DNA from: Pseudomonas sp. GGS8
GTDB taxonomy: Bacteria; Pseudomonadota; Gammaproteobacteria; Pseudomonadales; Pseudomonadaceae
Direction: 5' to 3'
NCBI RefSeq assembly: GCF_024168645.1
Contig: NZ_JALJWF010000001.1
Span: 5,273,501-5,337,500 of the forward strand
Length of the DNA: 64,000 nt
Below, in pieces: positions 17,036-27,249 of this stretch. Both the position numbers and the translations under genes were made by a program. The notes beneath the pieces are model-generated. The model ran no database searches. It had not been told where the DNA came from and was given only the letters and a program-made list of their open reading frames with translations. Position 1 is the first letter of the stretch. Each line of letters starts with the position of its first letter.

Positions 17036-18462
17036 CCGTCCCGGCCCTCCTTCTGCAATTGATCGAGTTGCGCCAGCCACGCGGCTTCGTCGTCGAGTTG
17101 GCGCACGTCGAGCCACAAGGCGTCATCGTCGATACGCCCCAGCACGGCAATCGGCAACCGCCGCAACGCTGCCTCCAGCCCCAACAATCGTCGGCCTCGC
17201 AGCCGTTTGGAAACGTTGGGGCGCAGGCATAACGCGGCGCTTGGCAACCGAGCCACTGGTTGGCTGCCACTGCCGATCATGCCCAATGCCGGCACTGCGC
17301 TGACGCTCCAGCCATCACCCAACGCCTGCGCCAGTGACGGTTGCAGGCGTTCGGCCTGGGCGAGGATATCGGTTTGGGGCCGGGTCAATAGACGCAAACT
17401 CGGCAGGCGTTCGGCCAGACGATCGGGATCGCGGTACAGCGCCAAGACGGCTTCGAGGGCAGCCAGGGTCAATTTGTCGACCCGCAAGGCACGCTTGAGC
17501 GGGTTCTTTTTGATCTTGGCGATCAGGTCTTTGCGGCCGACGATCAATCCGGCCTGAGGCCCGCCGAGCAATTTGTCGCCGCTGAAGGTGACGATGTCCG
17601 CGCCGTCGAGCAGCGCCTGGCGCACCGTCGGTTCGGCGGGCAGGCCCCAGCGGGTCAGGTCCAGCAGGCTGCCGCTGCCGAGGTCTTCGAGCAAGGGCAG
17701 TCCGTGGCGGTGAGCCAGTTGCGCCAATTCCACCGTCGGTACTCTCGCGGTGAAACCTTCGATGCTGTAATTGCTCGCGTGTACCCGCATCAGCAGACCA
17801 CTGCGCGGGCCGATGGCCGCCTCGTAATCCCGGGCATGGGTGCGGTTGGTGGTGCCCACTTCATGAAGTTTGACCCCGGCACGGGCCATGATGTCGGGTA
17901 TGCGAAACGCGCCGCCGATTTCGATCAGCTCCCCTCGGGAGATAATCCCTTCCTTGCGTGCGCCCAAGCTGTTGAGCGTCAGCAACACAGCGGCGGCGTT
18001 GTTGTTGACCACGGTGACGGCTTCGGCGCCGGTCAGTTCGCGGATTAAGCCCTCGATCAAGTCGTCCCGGTCGCCGCGCTTGCCGCTGCGCAGATCGAAT
18101 TCCAGATTGAGCGGATAGCGCGCAGCCAGTTGCACCGCTTCAATGGCTTCTTCCGGCAACAACGCGCGGCCGAGGTTGGTGTGCAGCACCGTGCCGGTGA
18201 GGTTGAACACTCTACGAATCTGGCTGCGATGCTGAATCGCCAGACGCTCCCCGGCCCTCCCCGCCAATACGTCGGGGGCGATTTCAACGGCAGCGAGTTC
18301 ACCGTTGTGCACCGGCTCGCGCAAGTCATCGAGCAATTGCCGCAGGCCGGCCAGCAGTGCGTCACGCCCATAACGGTCGGCCAGCGGTTGACAGGCGGGA
18401 TGGCGTAGCAAGCTGTCGATGGAGGGCAGCCGCAAGGCTGGGCTGGCGGACGTTGCGCGCAT
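17032..18462 (-). CDS. selA: L-seryl-tRNA(Sec) selenium transferase SelA
   Basis: 476 residues, normal length for bacterial SelA. Motifs are the N-terminal [11 protein letters not shown], the central [15 protein letters not shown] and the PLP-binding Lys297 in [12 protein letters not shown]. It converts Ser-tRNA(Sec) to Sec-tRNA(Sec) using selenophosphate, in a cytosolic decamer. It overlaps selB by 4 nt and follows fdhE by 65 nt, in one fdo-sel operon. SelD (selenophosphate synthetase) is not in the window and must be encoded elsewhere. Confidence 0.97.
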   Translation of the reverse strand: MRATSASPALRLPSIDSLLRHPACQPLADRYGRDALLAGLRQLLDDLREPVHNGELAAVEIAPDVLAGRAGERLAIQHRSQIRRVFNLTGTVLHTNLGRALLPEEAIEAVQLAARYPLNLEFDLRSGKRGDRDDLIEGLIRELTGAEAVTVVNNNAAAVLLTLNSLGARKEGIISRGELIEIGGAFRIPDIMARAGVKLHEVGTTNRTHARDYEAAIGPRSGLLMRVHASNYSIEGFTARVPTVELAQLAHRHGLPLLEDLGSGSLLDLTRWGLPAEPTVRQALLDGADIVTFSGDKLLGGPQAGLIVGRKDLIAKIKKNPLKRALRVDKLTLAALEAVLALYRDPDRLAERLPSLRLLTRPQTDILAQAERLQPSLAQALGDGWSVSAVPALGMIGSGSQPVARLPSAALCLRPNVSKRLRGRRLLGLEAALRRLPIAVLGRIDDDALWLDVRQLDDEAAWLAQLDQLQKEGRDG

Positions 18463-18527
18463 CAGAGGCTCCCGGAAGCGATTGACCGTCGCGTCTGAGT
18501 GTAGCCCCTGAGCTGACAGGTATTAGC

Positions 18528-19466
18528 TCAGTCGCCTCCGGGCGCGAGCATCAGGTTGGGCGATGGCCGCTGGTAACCTTCCTGTTCCAGGCGCATGTCC
18601 AGCATCAGGCTGGACAGGTCCGCCGAAAGAGCTTCGGCCTCGGCGTCGTTTTCCAGGTAGATCAGTTTCAGGTAACCGTTGCAGCCCGGGCAGACCTCCG
18701 CCCGCAACGGAGCCTGATTGGCGGCGTGGCGGTCGTCCTCGAAGCTGACGTATTCCAGGCCCTTGCTCTGTTCGCAATACACGCACTTGACCCGCACCAC
18801 ATGCCATTCGCAGGCGCACAGCGAGCACACCAGATAACGCAAACCGTTGTATTTGCCGCGATGACGAATCACCCCAGCCATCGCCGGCGAACCGCAGGCC
18901 GGGCATTGGCTGAGGCTGTCGCCATGCTGGCGCTGTAGATGGAGTTCAAGATTGGCCGTGCGGAGCAGCCAATGGCTCCAGGCCGCTTGCAGCGCGGCAC
19001 CGAGAAACGGCACCAGCGCAGCCGGCAGCAGTGAATACTGGCCGCTGACCAGGGCAATCGCCCACGCCTTGAGCAGCCCAGGGTTCGCGCTGCGCAACGT
19101 CGCCACGGCGTTTTCTACTGCAGCGTGTGGCGAAGGCTGATAGCGCTGCAACAAGGCCTCGAGATAGGGCAGCCAAACGTTTTCGCGCACCAGGCTGTCG
19201 GCAGCGAACGGCGGCAAGCCATGTTCTACGCACAATCGCAGACGTTCGGGGTCGGGCATGGTCGCCACGGGCGGATTGTCCATCAGCTGCTGCTGGACGT
19301 GGCACAGCCCCGCGATCAACCGCAGATAGTCCGCCATGGGATGGCCTTCGGCCAAACGTTGCAGGCGTAACGCGCGCAGGGTGAACAGGTTGTTCGGTGG
19401 CAGGTACAGAAACGGCGGTGAGCTCGCCGCCGCTTCTATCTGCCCAGGCTCGAGGATCGTGGCCAA
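18528..19466 (-). CDS. fdhE: Formate dehydrogenase accessory protein FdhE
   Basis: 312 residues if started at TTG 19466, which has a good ribosome-binding site (AAAGGATGA overlapping the fdoI stop). A GTG at 19511 inside fdoI would add 15 residues. Four CxxC pairs (CPAC, CSLC, CVYC, CPGC) in the C-terminal half form the rubredoxin-like iron sites known in FdhE. FdhE binds the formate dehydrogenase catalytic subunit before Tat export and is needed for its activity. It sits immediately after fdoI and before selA, all for one enzyme. Confidence 0.92.
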   Translation of the reverse strand: MATILEPGQIEAAASSPPFLYLPPNNLFTLRALRLQRLAEGHPMADYLRLIAGLCHVQQQLMDNPPVATMPDPERLRLCVEHGLPPFAADSLVRENVWLPYLEALLQRYQPSPHAAVENAVATLRSANPGLLKAWAIALVSGQYSLLPAALVPFLGAALQAAWSHWLLRTANLELHLQRQHGDSLSQCPACGSPAMAGVIRHRGKYNGLRYLVCSLCACEWHVVRVKCVYCEQSKGLEYVSFEDDRHAANQAPLRAEVCPGCNGYLKLIYLENDAEAEALSADLSSLMLDMRLEQEGYQRPSPNLMLAPGGD

Positions 19467-19470
19467 GGGG

Positions 19471-20124
19471 TCATCCTTTTTTGCTGATCGGTCGCTCAGG
19501 CGTTTCGTCACCGGTTACTTCCCGGTACCAGAGCTCATGGTGTTTTCTCGCCCAGGCACGGCTGACCCGGCCACGCACCATGGCGTGGACCGAACCGCGA
19601 ATCCAGATACCCGCGTAGACGTGGACAATGATGCTCAGCACCAGGATGAACCCCGCCAACGCATGCAACAGCATCGCCCAGCGAATGCTGGTGATGCCGA
19701 AGTACGCACTGAACCAGGCACGCCAGATCACCAGCCCGCTGAACAGCAGCACCAGCATGCAGATCAGCAATACCCAGAACAGCAGCTTCTGCCCCGGATT
19801 GTATTTACCGATCGGCGGCACGCCCTCCTCTTCGTTACGGATTACACGCCCGACACGCCTGAGCCACAGCCGGTCGTTGGTGATGAAGTAGTTCGCCCGC
19901 CAGAAACTGCACACCAGGCCAAGGAACAGCACAAACATCGTCACACCCAGGTAAGGATGCAGAATGCGCGTCCAGGAACCGCCGCCAAACAGGTTACTGA
20001 GCCAGAACAGCCCCGGATGGAACAAGGCCAGCCCCGACAGCGCCGCCATGAAAAACAAAATCGCCACCAGCCAGTGATTGGTACGCTGGTTGACGGTGTA
20101 GCGCAGGATCGGTTTGTCGTTCAT
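19471..20124 (-). CDS. fdoI: Formate dehydrogenase cytochrome b556 subunit (gamma)
   Basis: 217 residues with four transmembrane helices. The haem-ligand His residues are in [32 protein letters not shown] and IVHVYAGIW, as in FdnI/FdoI. It anchors FdoGH in the membrane and passes electrons to quinone. Its start overlaps the fdoH stop by 4 nt (ATGA). The short C-terminal tail is rich in charged residues. Confidence 0.94.
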   Translation of the reverse strand: MNDKPILRYTVNQRTNHWLVAILFFMAALSGLALFHPGLFWLSNLFGGGSWTRILHPYLGVTMFVLFLGLVCSFWRANYFITNDRLWLRRVGRVIRNEEEGVPPIGKYNPGQKLLFWVLLICMLVLLFSGLVIWRAWFSAYFGITSIRWAMLLHALAGFILVLSIIVHVYAGIWIRGSVHAMVRGRVSRAWARKHHELWYREVTGDETPERPISKKG

Positions 20125-21065
20125 GGCCTGTCCTCCCCGCCCGGTTTGCTCGGATCGAAGGTGTGCACCGACGGATCGAACTCATGCACGGCGGGGTCGA
20201 CGGTGGTCGGATGTTCGTCCTCCTCGACCAGTTGCGGCCCGACGCGCACGTAATGGAAGAACCCGGCCAGCACCGCAGCGCCCATGGCCAATAGCGCCAA
20301 GGGTTTGCTCAGGCCTTTCCACAGGTCCACCAGCGGACTGATCGTCGGATGATCCGGCAACCCGGCATACAACCTGGGCGTATCGGCATGGTGCAGCACA
20401 TACATAACGTGGGTGCCGCCGACGCCTGCAGGGTCATACAAACCGGCGTTGTCGAAGCCGCGGCTCTTGAGGTCGACGATGCGTTCGGCGGCGTGTTCCT
20501 TCATGTCTTCCTTGGTGCCGAACACGATGGCGCCGGTCGGGCAGGTTTTCACGCAGGCCGGCTCCAGCCCCACCGCCACCCGGTCCGAACACAGTGTGCA
20601 TTTATAGGCCTTGTGATCCTTTTGCGAGATGCGCGGAATGTTGAACGGGCAACCGGTGATGCAATAGCCGCAGCCGATGCAGTGGTCCTGATCGAAGTCG
20701 ACGATGCCGTTGGCGTGCTTGATGATCGCGCCGGGGCTCGGGCACGCCGCCAGGCAGCCGGGCTCGGCGCAGTGCATGCAGCCGTCCTTGCGGATCAGCC
20801 ATTCGAGGTTGCCGGCGTCGGTTTCATGTTCGGTGAAGCGCATCAGGGTCCAGGTGTCTGCGCTGAGGTCGTGAGGGTTGTCGTAGGTGCCGAGGTTGTG
20901 ACCGACGTCGTCGCGTAGCTCGTTCCATTCCGAGCAGGCGACCTGGCAAGCCTTGCAGCCGATGCACTTGGTGGTGTCGATCAGCTTGGCCACTTCCTCT
21001 TGGGTGCGCACCGAGGGCGGCACGGTGGTGGTGGCCGAACGGGCGATAATGTCTTGGCTGGCCAT
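20121..21065 (-). CDS. fdoH: Formate dehydrogenase iron-sulfur subunit (beta)
   Basis: 314 residues. Four ferredoxin-type 4Fe-4S clusters are encoded by Cys groups including [40 protein letters not shown] and [21 protein letters not shown] single C-terminal transmembrane helix (about 258-280, [17 protein letters not shown]) crosses the membrane. It conducts electrons from FdoG to the cytochrome subunit. The fdoG stop codon ends 1 nt from the start, so the genes are tightly coupled. Confidence 0.95.
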   Translation of the reverse strand: MASQDIIARSATTTVPPSVRTQEEVAKLIDTTKCIGCKACQVACSEWNELRDDVGHNLGTYDNPHDLSADTWTLMRFTEHETDAGNLEWLIRKDGCMHCAEPGCLAACPSPGAIIKHANGIVDFDQDHCIGCGYCITGCPFNIPRISQKDHKAYKCTLCSDRVAVGLEPACVKTCPTGAIVFGTKEDMKEHAAERIVDLKSRGFDNAGLYDPAGVGGTHVMYVLHHADTPRLYAGLPDHPTISPLVDLWKGLSKPLALLAMGAAVLAGFFHYVRVGPQLVEEDEHPTTVDPAVHEFDPSVHTFDPSKPGGEDRP

Positions 21066-24000
21066 TTAGACTTTCTCCACGTTGACCAGGAATGACTTGG
21101 ATTCCGGGGTCTGTGTGTTGCCATCGCCGAGGAACGGCACCAGGGTGTTGGTCAGGTAACCGTGACGGGTGGCGCCGGTGAAGCCCCAGTGCAATGGAAT
21201 CCCGATCTGGTGCACCACCTGATTGTTGACCTGCAGCGGACGAATCCGCTTGGTCACCACCGCCACCGCCTCGATATGCCCGCGCTTGGAACTGACCCGA
21301 ACCCGGTCGCCAGCGGCAATCCCCTTCTCCTTGGCCAGGGCTTCACCGATCTCGATAAACTGCTCGGGCTGGGTCACGGCGTTGATCGGGCAATGTTTGG
21401 TCCAGAAATGGAAGTGTTCAGTCAGCCGGTAGCTGGTCGCCGCGTAAGGGAAGTCCTTGGCCTGGCCCAGGGTGTCCCAGACCGAATCGAAGATCCGCCC
21501 GGCCGGGTTGCTGGTCGCCTGCTTGTTGTTGGGGTGCATCGGGTTGATGCCGATGGGCGTCTCGAACGGTTCATAGTGTTCGGGGAACGGCCCTTCGTTC
21601 ATCTTGTCGAGGGCGAAGAAACGCGCCACGCCTTCGGGGTTCATGATGAACGGATTCATCCCGGCTTCCGGCGGCACATCGACCTTGTAATCGGGCACAT
21701 CGGTGCCGGTCCAGACCTTGCCGTTCCACCACACCAGCCGTTTTTTCGCATCCCACGGTTTGCCTTGAGGGTCGCACGAGGCGCGGTTGTAGAGAATCCG
21801 TCGGTTCGCCGGCCAGGCCCAGGCCCAGCCCAGGTTCTGCTTCATGCCGAAAGGATCGCTGTTGTCACGCCGGGCCATGTTATTGCCCTGCTCGGTCCAG
21901 CTGCCGCAGAAGATCCAGCACCCGGACGCCGTGCTGCCATCGTCCTTGAGCTGGCCGAAACCGGACAGCTGCTGACCGGCCTTGACCACCGCCCCCGAGG
22001 CGTCGGTGACATCGGCGATGGCGTAGCCGTTGAATTCCCGGGCCAGTTCTTCCGGCGTCGGGTCTTCGGGCACTTTGTAAGGCCAGTCGAGCTTGAGGAT
22101 CGGCTCGGCCCAGGCGCCGCCATTGGCCTGATAGCGCTGGCGCAGACGCATGAACAGCTCGGCCATGATCTTCACGTCGGTGCGCGCCTGGCCCGGGCCA
22201 TCGGCCCCCTTCCAGTGCCATTGCAGCCAGCGACCGCTGTTGACCAGTGAGCCGTTTTCTTCGGCGAAACAGGTGGTGGGCAGGCGAATGACTTCGGTCT
22301 GGATGTCGGCCGTCTGCACATCGTTGTAAGGCCCGACGTTGCGCCAGAACTCCGAGGTCTCGGTGGCCAGCGGATCCATCACCACCAGCCACTTGAGCTT
22401 GGCCAGCGCCTTCATCACCCGGTTCTTGTCCGGCAAAGCGGCGATCGGGTTGAAGCCTTGGCACATGTAGCCGTTGACCTCGCCCTTGCCCATCATGTCG
22501 AACATTTTCAGGATGTCGTAGCCGGGAATGTCCAGCTTCGGCAGCCAGTCGTAGCCCCAGTGATTCTCGGCGGTGGCATTGGCGCCGTACCAGGCCTTCA
22601 TCAGGCTGACGTGAAACTTGCCGTAGTTCTGCCAGTAGGACATCTGCCCGGGACGCAGCGGCTTGAGGGCACGCTTGGCGATGTAGGTGTCGTAGTCCTG
22701 TTCGGCTTCGGCCGGCAGGGTCAGGTAACCAGGCAGTAAGTTCGACAGCAGGCCCAGGTCGGTCAGGCCCTGGATGTTGGAGTGCCCGCGCAGGGCGTTG
22801 ACGCCCCCGCCCGGCATGCCGATGTTGCCCAGCAGCAGTTGCACCATGGCTGCGCTGCGGATCATCTGCGAGCCGATCGAGTGTTGGGTCCAGCCCAGGG
22901 CATAGAGAATCGTCATGGTCTTGCCCGGTTGCGCACACGTGGCAATCTCTTCCCAGATTTTCTTCATCGCGTCGGTGGGCATGCCGCAGACCTGACTGGC
23001 CAGCGCCAGGGTGTAGCGGCTGTAATGCTGCTTCATCAATTGATAGACGCAGTGTGGGTCCTGCAAGGTCGGGTCGACTTTGGCAAAACCATCCTCGCCG
23101 ATTTCATAACCCCAGCCGGACTTGTCGGTGTAGCTGCGCTTGCTCGCGTCGTAACCGCTGAACAAGCCGTCCTCAAAACCGTAGCCGGCCTTGACGATAA
23201 ACGACACGTCCGTATAGGCCCGCACGTACTCGTGCTGGATCTTGTCTTCGGTCAACAGGTAATTGATCAGCCCGCCCATGAAGGCGATGTCGGTGCCGGT
23301 GCGGATCGGCGCGTAATAGTCCGCCACCGAGGCCGTACGGGTGAAACGCGGGTCGACCACAATCAGCCGCGCCTTGTTGTGGGCTTTGGCTTCGGTCACC
23401 CATTTGAATCCGCAAGGGTGCGCTTCTGCGGCGTTGCCGCCCATCACCAGAACCAGATTCGCGTTGGCGATATCGGTCCAGTGATTGGTCATGGCACCAC
23501 GGCCATACGTCGGGGCAAGACTTGCCACCGTCGGGCCATGTCAGACACGTGCCTGGTTATCGAACCCCAGCATGCCCAGACTGCGAATGACCTTGTGGGT
23601 GATGTAACCCGCTTCATTGGACGAGGCCGAGGCCGCGAGGAAACCGGTGGTCAGCCAGCGGTTCACCGTTTGCCCCTGGGCGTTCTTCTCGATGAAGTTG
23701 GCGTCGCGGTCGGCCTTCATCAGGTCAGCGATGCGGTCCAGCGCTTCATCCCAGGAGATGCGCGTCCACTCCTTGGTGCCTGGCTTGCGCACCTGCGGAT
23801 ACTGCAGACGGCTGGGGCTGTGAATGAAATCGAGCAGGCCTGCGCCTTTGGGGCAAAGGGTGCCGCGATTGACCGGGTGGTCGGCATCGCCTTCGATGTG
23901 AATGATGCTCTGGGCGACATTCTTCGCATTGTCGCCCTGGCTGTACATGATCAAGCCGCAACCGACCGAGCAGTACGGGCAGGTGTTGCGGGTTTCATGG

Positions 24001-24131
24001 GTATGAGCGAGCTTGAAATGACGCACTTGTTCGGCGAAGGCTGGCGTCGGAGCCATGCCCAGCGCGCCGAGGGTGGATCCTGCAAGGCCGAGACCAGCGA
24101 CCTTGAAGAACTGACGACGGTTGAGGTCCAT
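21066..24131 (-). CDS. fdoG: Formate dehydrogenase-O/N-type catalytic subunit, selenoprotein (UGA = Sec197)
   Basis: 1021 residues if the in-frame TGA at 23541-23543 is read as selenocysteine 197. The context ARV-Sec-HGPTVASLAPT matches the Sec site of E. coli FdnG/FdoG. A twin-arginine signal (NRRQFFK, residues 4-10) precedes a 4Fe-4S motif with Cys51, 54, 58 and 93, then the bis-MGD molybdenum/tungsten domains. It oxidises formate to CO2 in the periplasm. Ordinary gene callers would split it into 196- and 820-residue pieces. First gene of fdoGHI-fdhE-selA-selB-selC. Confidence 0.95.
23500..23543 (-). other. Bacterial SECIS element with Sec-coding UGA
   Basis: Directly after the UGA (minus strand, 23541-23543) a hairpin can form around GGCAAGTCTTGCC, with the loop AGTCT and neighbouring unpaired T. 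This resembles the GGUCU-type apical loop that SelB binds in E. coli fdhF/fdnG, at the usual spacing of about 15-25 nt from the UGA. Confidence 0.8.
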
Positions 24132-24366
24132 CGTGCACTCCTGATCAGGTGGAAGCCCGGTGCGTTGGCCGGGTTTTTCTGGACGATCACGGTGACGGCA
24201 ACGGAACTACCGCCAATTAGAACTTTAGACAATGTTGTGGTGCGCGGTCTGAAAACCGACCGTCGGCGGCTTGCCGGTCATGCTCTGTTGCACAACTCGC
24301 CAGCGGTGAAGGTTGGCGCTTATCATGGCCGCCGGATTACCCCCTCTGCCTTTTATGAGACTGAGC

Positions 24367-25521
24367 ATGACTTTCGATTTTGATCAGGTGTTCGACCGCC
24401 ATGGCACCGGCAGTACCAAGTGGAGCCGTTACCCGGCCGACGTGTTGCCGATGTGGGTCGCCGACATGGACTTCGCCGCGCCGCCCGCGATCATTCAGGC
24501 CCTGCAAAAACGCCTGGAACACCCGATGCTCGGTTACAGCGTGGCGCAGGATGACTTGCGTGACGCCATCGTCGCCGACCTGTGGAGCAAGTACGCCTGG
24601 CGTGTGCAGCCCCAGGAACTGGTGTTCCTGCCGGGTATCGAGTCGGGGTTCAACATGGCCCTGCATGCGCTGGTTCAGCCGCAGCAGAACGTGGTCGTGC
24701 AGACGCCCAACTACCCGCCACTGCGCCATGCGCCGGGCCATTGGCAGTTGAACAAGATCGAACTGGACTTCGACGCGCTGGCCGATGGCACGTACGCCAC
24801 GCCTCTCGATACCTTGCGCCAGGCACTGCAAGGCGGCGGCGCGCTGCTGTTGAGCAACCCGCATAACCCGCTGGGCAAGGTTTTCCCCCGAGAAGAACTG
24901 CAAGCGGTCGCCGACATCTGCCTGGAGCAGGACGCCTGGATCATCTCCGACGAGATCCACGCTGAACTGTGCTTCGACGGGCGCGTGCACATTCCGACCG
25001 CCTCGCTCAGCCCGCAGATTGCCAAACGTACGATCACCCTGATGTCGGCGAGCAAGGCCTACAACATCGCCGGCCTGAAGACTGCGTTCATGATTATTCA
25101 GGACGCTGCGCTACTCCATCGCGTCAACCATGCCCGCTGCGGCATGGTCGACAGCGTCAACCCGCTGGGCCTGGAAGCCACCCGCGTCGCCTATAGCGAA
25201 GGTCGCCCATGGCTGAGCGAACTCATGGCCTACCTGCAAAGCAATCGGGACTATCTGGTGGAGGCCGTTCGCACGCGGTTGCCGGGCGTGACCATGAACG
25301 TGCCCCAGGGCACTTATCTGGCGTGGCTCGATTGCACGGCACTGGGGCTGGACAACCCGCAGCAGTTCTTCCTCGAACAGGCCAAAGTCGGGCTGAGCGC
25401 CGGGCTGGATTTCGGCGATCACGCCCAGCAGTTCGTGCGCCTGAACTTCGGCTGCCCACGGGCGCTGCTGGAGGAAGGGATTGCGCGGATGGAGCGCAGT
25501 TTGCGCAAGCGCAAGGCCTGA
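24367..25521 (+). CDS. PatB/MalY-type PLP C-S lyase (cystathionine beta-lyase-like)
   Basis: 384 residues from ATG 24367 (MTFDFDQVF); upstream ATGs in frame add residues without family likeness. The fold-type I aminotransferase features include PMWVADMDF, the NPHNPLGK substrate loop, ISDEIHAEL with the PLP-binding Asp, and the Schiff-base Lys in SASKAYNIAGLK. The WVADMDF start separates PatB/MalY from true aminotransferases. It likely cleaves cystathionine or Cys conjugates to a thiol, pyruvate and ammonia. Divergent from fdoG with 235 nt between; no functional link is evident. Confidence 0.88.
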   Translation: MTFDFDQVFDRHGTGSTKWSRYPADVLPMWVADMDFAAPPAIIQALQKRLEHPMLGYSVAQDDLRDAIVADLWSKYAWRVQPQELVFLPGIESGFNMALHALVQPQQNVVVQTPNYPPLRHAPGHWQLNKIELDFDALADGTYATPLDTLRQALQGGGALLLSNPHNPLGKVFPREELQAVADICLEQDAWIISDEIHAELCFDGRVHIPTASLSPQIAKRTITLMSASKAYNIAGLKTAFMIIQDAALLHRVNHARCGMVDSVNPLGLEATRVAYSEGRPWLSELMAYLQSNRDYLVEAVRTRLPGVTMNVPQGTYLAWLDCTALGLDNPQQFFLEQAKVGLSAGLDFGDHAQQFVRLNFGCPRALLEEGIARMERSLRKRKA

Positions 25522-25552
25522 TTCCACACAGAGTCAATGACACAACACATAC

Positions 25553-25647
25553 CCTGTGGGAGCGGGCTTGCCCGCGATGGCGATCCGTCAGGAAAATTGA
25601 TGGAGCCTGACACTCCGCCATCGCGGGCAAGCCCGCTCCCACAAGGG
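25553..25647. repeat. REPIN
   Basis: CCTGTGGGAGCGGGCTTGCC and GGCAAGCCCGCTCCCACAAGG form inverted arms around a central GCGATGGCGA...TCGCGG spacer. Same class as the other doublets in this window. Confidence 0.92.
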
Positions 25648-25776
25648 AATGTGTGTGCCTTGTTTGCTCCCACTCGGCATCCCGTGATGCTGCCTCAGTA
25701 AAAAATGAACCCTGACGATTGACGTAGCTCAATACCTTTAAAGGCCATAAGGGCCGCACGTATCCGGGAACCGGGC

Positions 25777-27123
25777 ATGAGTTTCATTGCATGGGTGGCG
25801 GTGTTGGGGGCGGTGCTGCTGACCCTGGCGCTGACCTCTTCCTATCTGCGCTGGATGCCGGTGACCACCTCGGCGGTGTGCCTTGCTCTGGGCGTGGCGA
25901 TCGGCCCGGCGGGCCTGGGCTTGCTGAAACTGGACATCACGGACGCAGCAGTCTGGATGGAGCACCTGACGGAAGTCGCGGTGCTCTTTTCGCTGTTCGT
26001 CTGCGGACTCAAGTTGCGCCTGCCGCTCAAGGATCGTCAATGGCGAGTGGCGATCGGCCCGGCGGGACCGGTGATGATCCTGACCATCATTGGCGTCTGC
26101 CTGCTGCTGCGCTACGGGTTTGACCTCGCCTGGGGGCCGTCGCTGCTGATCGGGGCGATTCTGGCACCCACTGATCCGGTGCTGGCCTCGCTGGTGCAAG
26201 TCAACGACGCCAGCGATGACGACCCGGTACGTTTCGGGCTCTCCGGTGAGGCCGGCCTGAACGATGGCATTGCCTTCCCTTTCGTGATCCTTGGTTTGTT
26301 GTTTGTGCAGCAGAACGGCGGCAGCGGTGCCTGGCTTGGTGAATGGGCCTTGAAAAGCGTGCTGTGGGCCGTGCCGGCGGGCTTGCTCATCGGTTACTGG
26401 ATGGGCCACGGCATCGGGCGCCTGACCTTGTCGATGCGCATCCGCAATGCCGACAGCACCCTTTCCCCCAACGATTACCTGACCCTGGCTTTGATCGCCC
26501 TGGCTTACGTCGCCGCCGAACAGATCCATGGCTATGGCTTTCTGTCGGTATTCGCCGCTGGCCTCGGTTTGCGGCAAGCCGAAGTCAAATCCACCAGCGA
26601 CACCCAGATGCCCGCCGAGAATCTGGTGCAGCCGGTGGTTGGTCACCAGAACGTCGAGCCCGAAGCCGCCGTCCATGGCGACGTGTCGAATCTGCAGGAC
26701 ACTCAAGTGGCGGCCGGCATCATGATGGGCGACATGCTGGCTTTCGGCAGCCTGGTGGAGCGCGCCATGGAAGTGTTTCTGGTAACCCTGCTGGGCGTGG
26801 TGCTGGTCGAGCACTGGGATTGGCGAGCGCTGCTGGTTGCGTTGGTGCTGTTTTGTGCCATTCGCCCTTTAAGCGTATGGCTCATACCGTGGGGGCGTTT
26901 GCTGGATGGCCGACAACGCCTGTTGATCGGCTGGTTCGGGATTCGCGGCATCGGTAGCTTTTACTATCTGTTCTACGCCTTGAACCATAACTTGGGTCCA
27001 TCGGCAGCGACGCTGTGCACCGACCTGACGTTGTCGGTGGTGGCGCTCAGCATTCTCGCGCATGGCATCAGCACTCAACCGATGCTTGCCCGTTATGAGC
27101 AGCGCAACCGGCTGGACGTTTGA
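25777..27123 (+). CDS. Cation:proton antiporter, CPA1/NhaP type
   Basis: 448 residues with about 12 transmembrane helices. CPA1 signatures: GAILAPTDPVLAS (unwound TM4 motif) and GLSGEAGLNDGIAFPF (the ND pair in the ion site of TM5). A short hydrophilic loop (about 268-310, rich in Val/Glu/Gln) lies in the middle, then GWFGIRGIGSFYYLFYAL near the end. No C-terminal TrkA domain. It exchanges Na+ or K+ for H+ across the inner membrane; ion preference is unknown. Confidence 0.9.
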   Translation: MSFIAWVAVLGAVLLTLALTSSYLRWMPVTTSAVCLALGVAIGPAGLGLLKLDITDAAVWMEHLTEVAVLFSLFVCGLKLRLPLKDRQWRVAIGPAGPVMILTIIGVCLLLRYGFDLAWGPSLLIGAILAPTDPVLASLVQVNDASDDDPVRFGLSGEAGLNDGIAFPFVILGLLFVQQNGGSGAWLGEWALKSVLWAVPAGLLIGYWMGHGIGRLTLSMRIRNADSTLSPNDYLTLALIALAYVAAEQIHGYGFLSVFAAGLGLRQAEVKSTSDTQMPAENLVQPVVGHQNVEPEAAVHGDVSNLQDTQVAAGIMMGDMLAFGSLVERAMEVFLVTLLGVVLVEHWDWRALLVALVLFCAIRPLSVWLIPWGRLLDGRQRLLIGWFGIRGIGSFYYLFYALNHNLGPSAATLCTDLTLSVVALSILAHGISTQPMLARYEQRNRLDV

Positions 27124-27148
27124 CGAGGTCTGCGTTAGCCGGATTCAA

Positions 27149-27186
27149 GACTGCTGCGCAGCCTCGCAGGCTCGACAGCTGCTACA
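27149..27186. repeat. Single REP-like palindrome of a second class
   Basis: GACTGCTGCGCAGCCTCGCAGGCTCGACAGCTGCTAC contains nested palindromes (CTGCGCAG, GCCTCGCAGGC) and ends in GCAGCTGCTACA-like text common in intergenic repeats of Pseudomonas. It is not one of the GTGGGAGCGGGC elements. Confidence 0.45.
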
Positions 27187-27249
27187 AGTGAACGCAGGTT
27201 TTGCCGCTGCGATGAAGAAGGCCTTTTTGGACCCGATTGCCTCTGTCAT

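Noticed and set aside
23529..23543. Stop codon splitting the fdoG frame, as if a frameshifted or broken gene
   Set aside because: The in-frame TGA lies at the Sec codon of FdnG/FdoG, has a SECIS-like hairpin, and the selA-selB-tRNA-Sec genes are in the same operon. It is a selenoprotein, not a pseudogene.
24151..24178. Stem CCCGG/CCGGG followed by five T's on the plus strand between fdoG and the PatB-like gene
   Set aside because: Only 5 bp and in the leader region of fdoG on the other strand; no plus-strand gene ends just before it, so a terminator role is unsupported.
22782..24383. 533-residue plus-strand frame opposite fdoG
   Set aside because: Antisense of conserved formate dehydrogenase sequence; no domain and no start signal.
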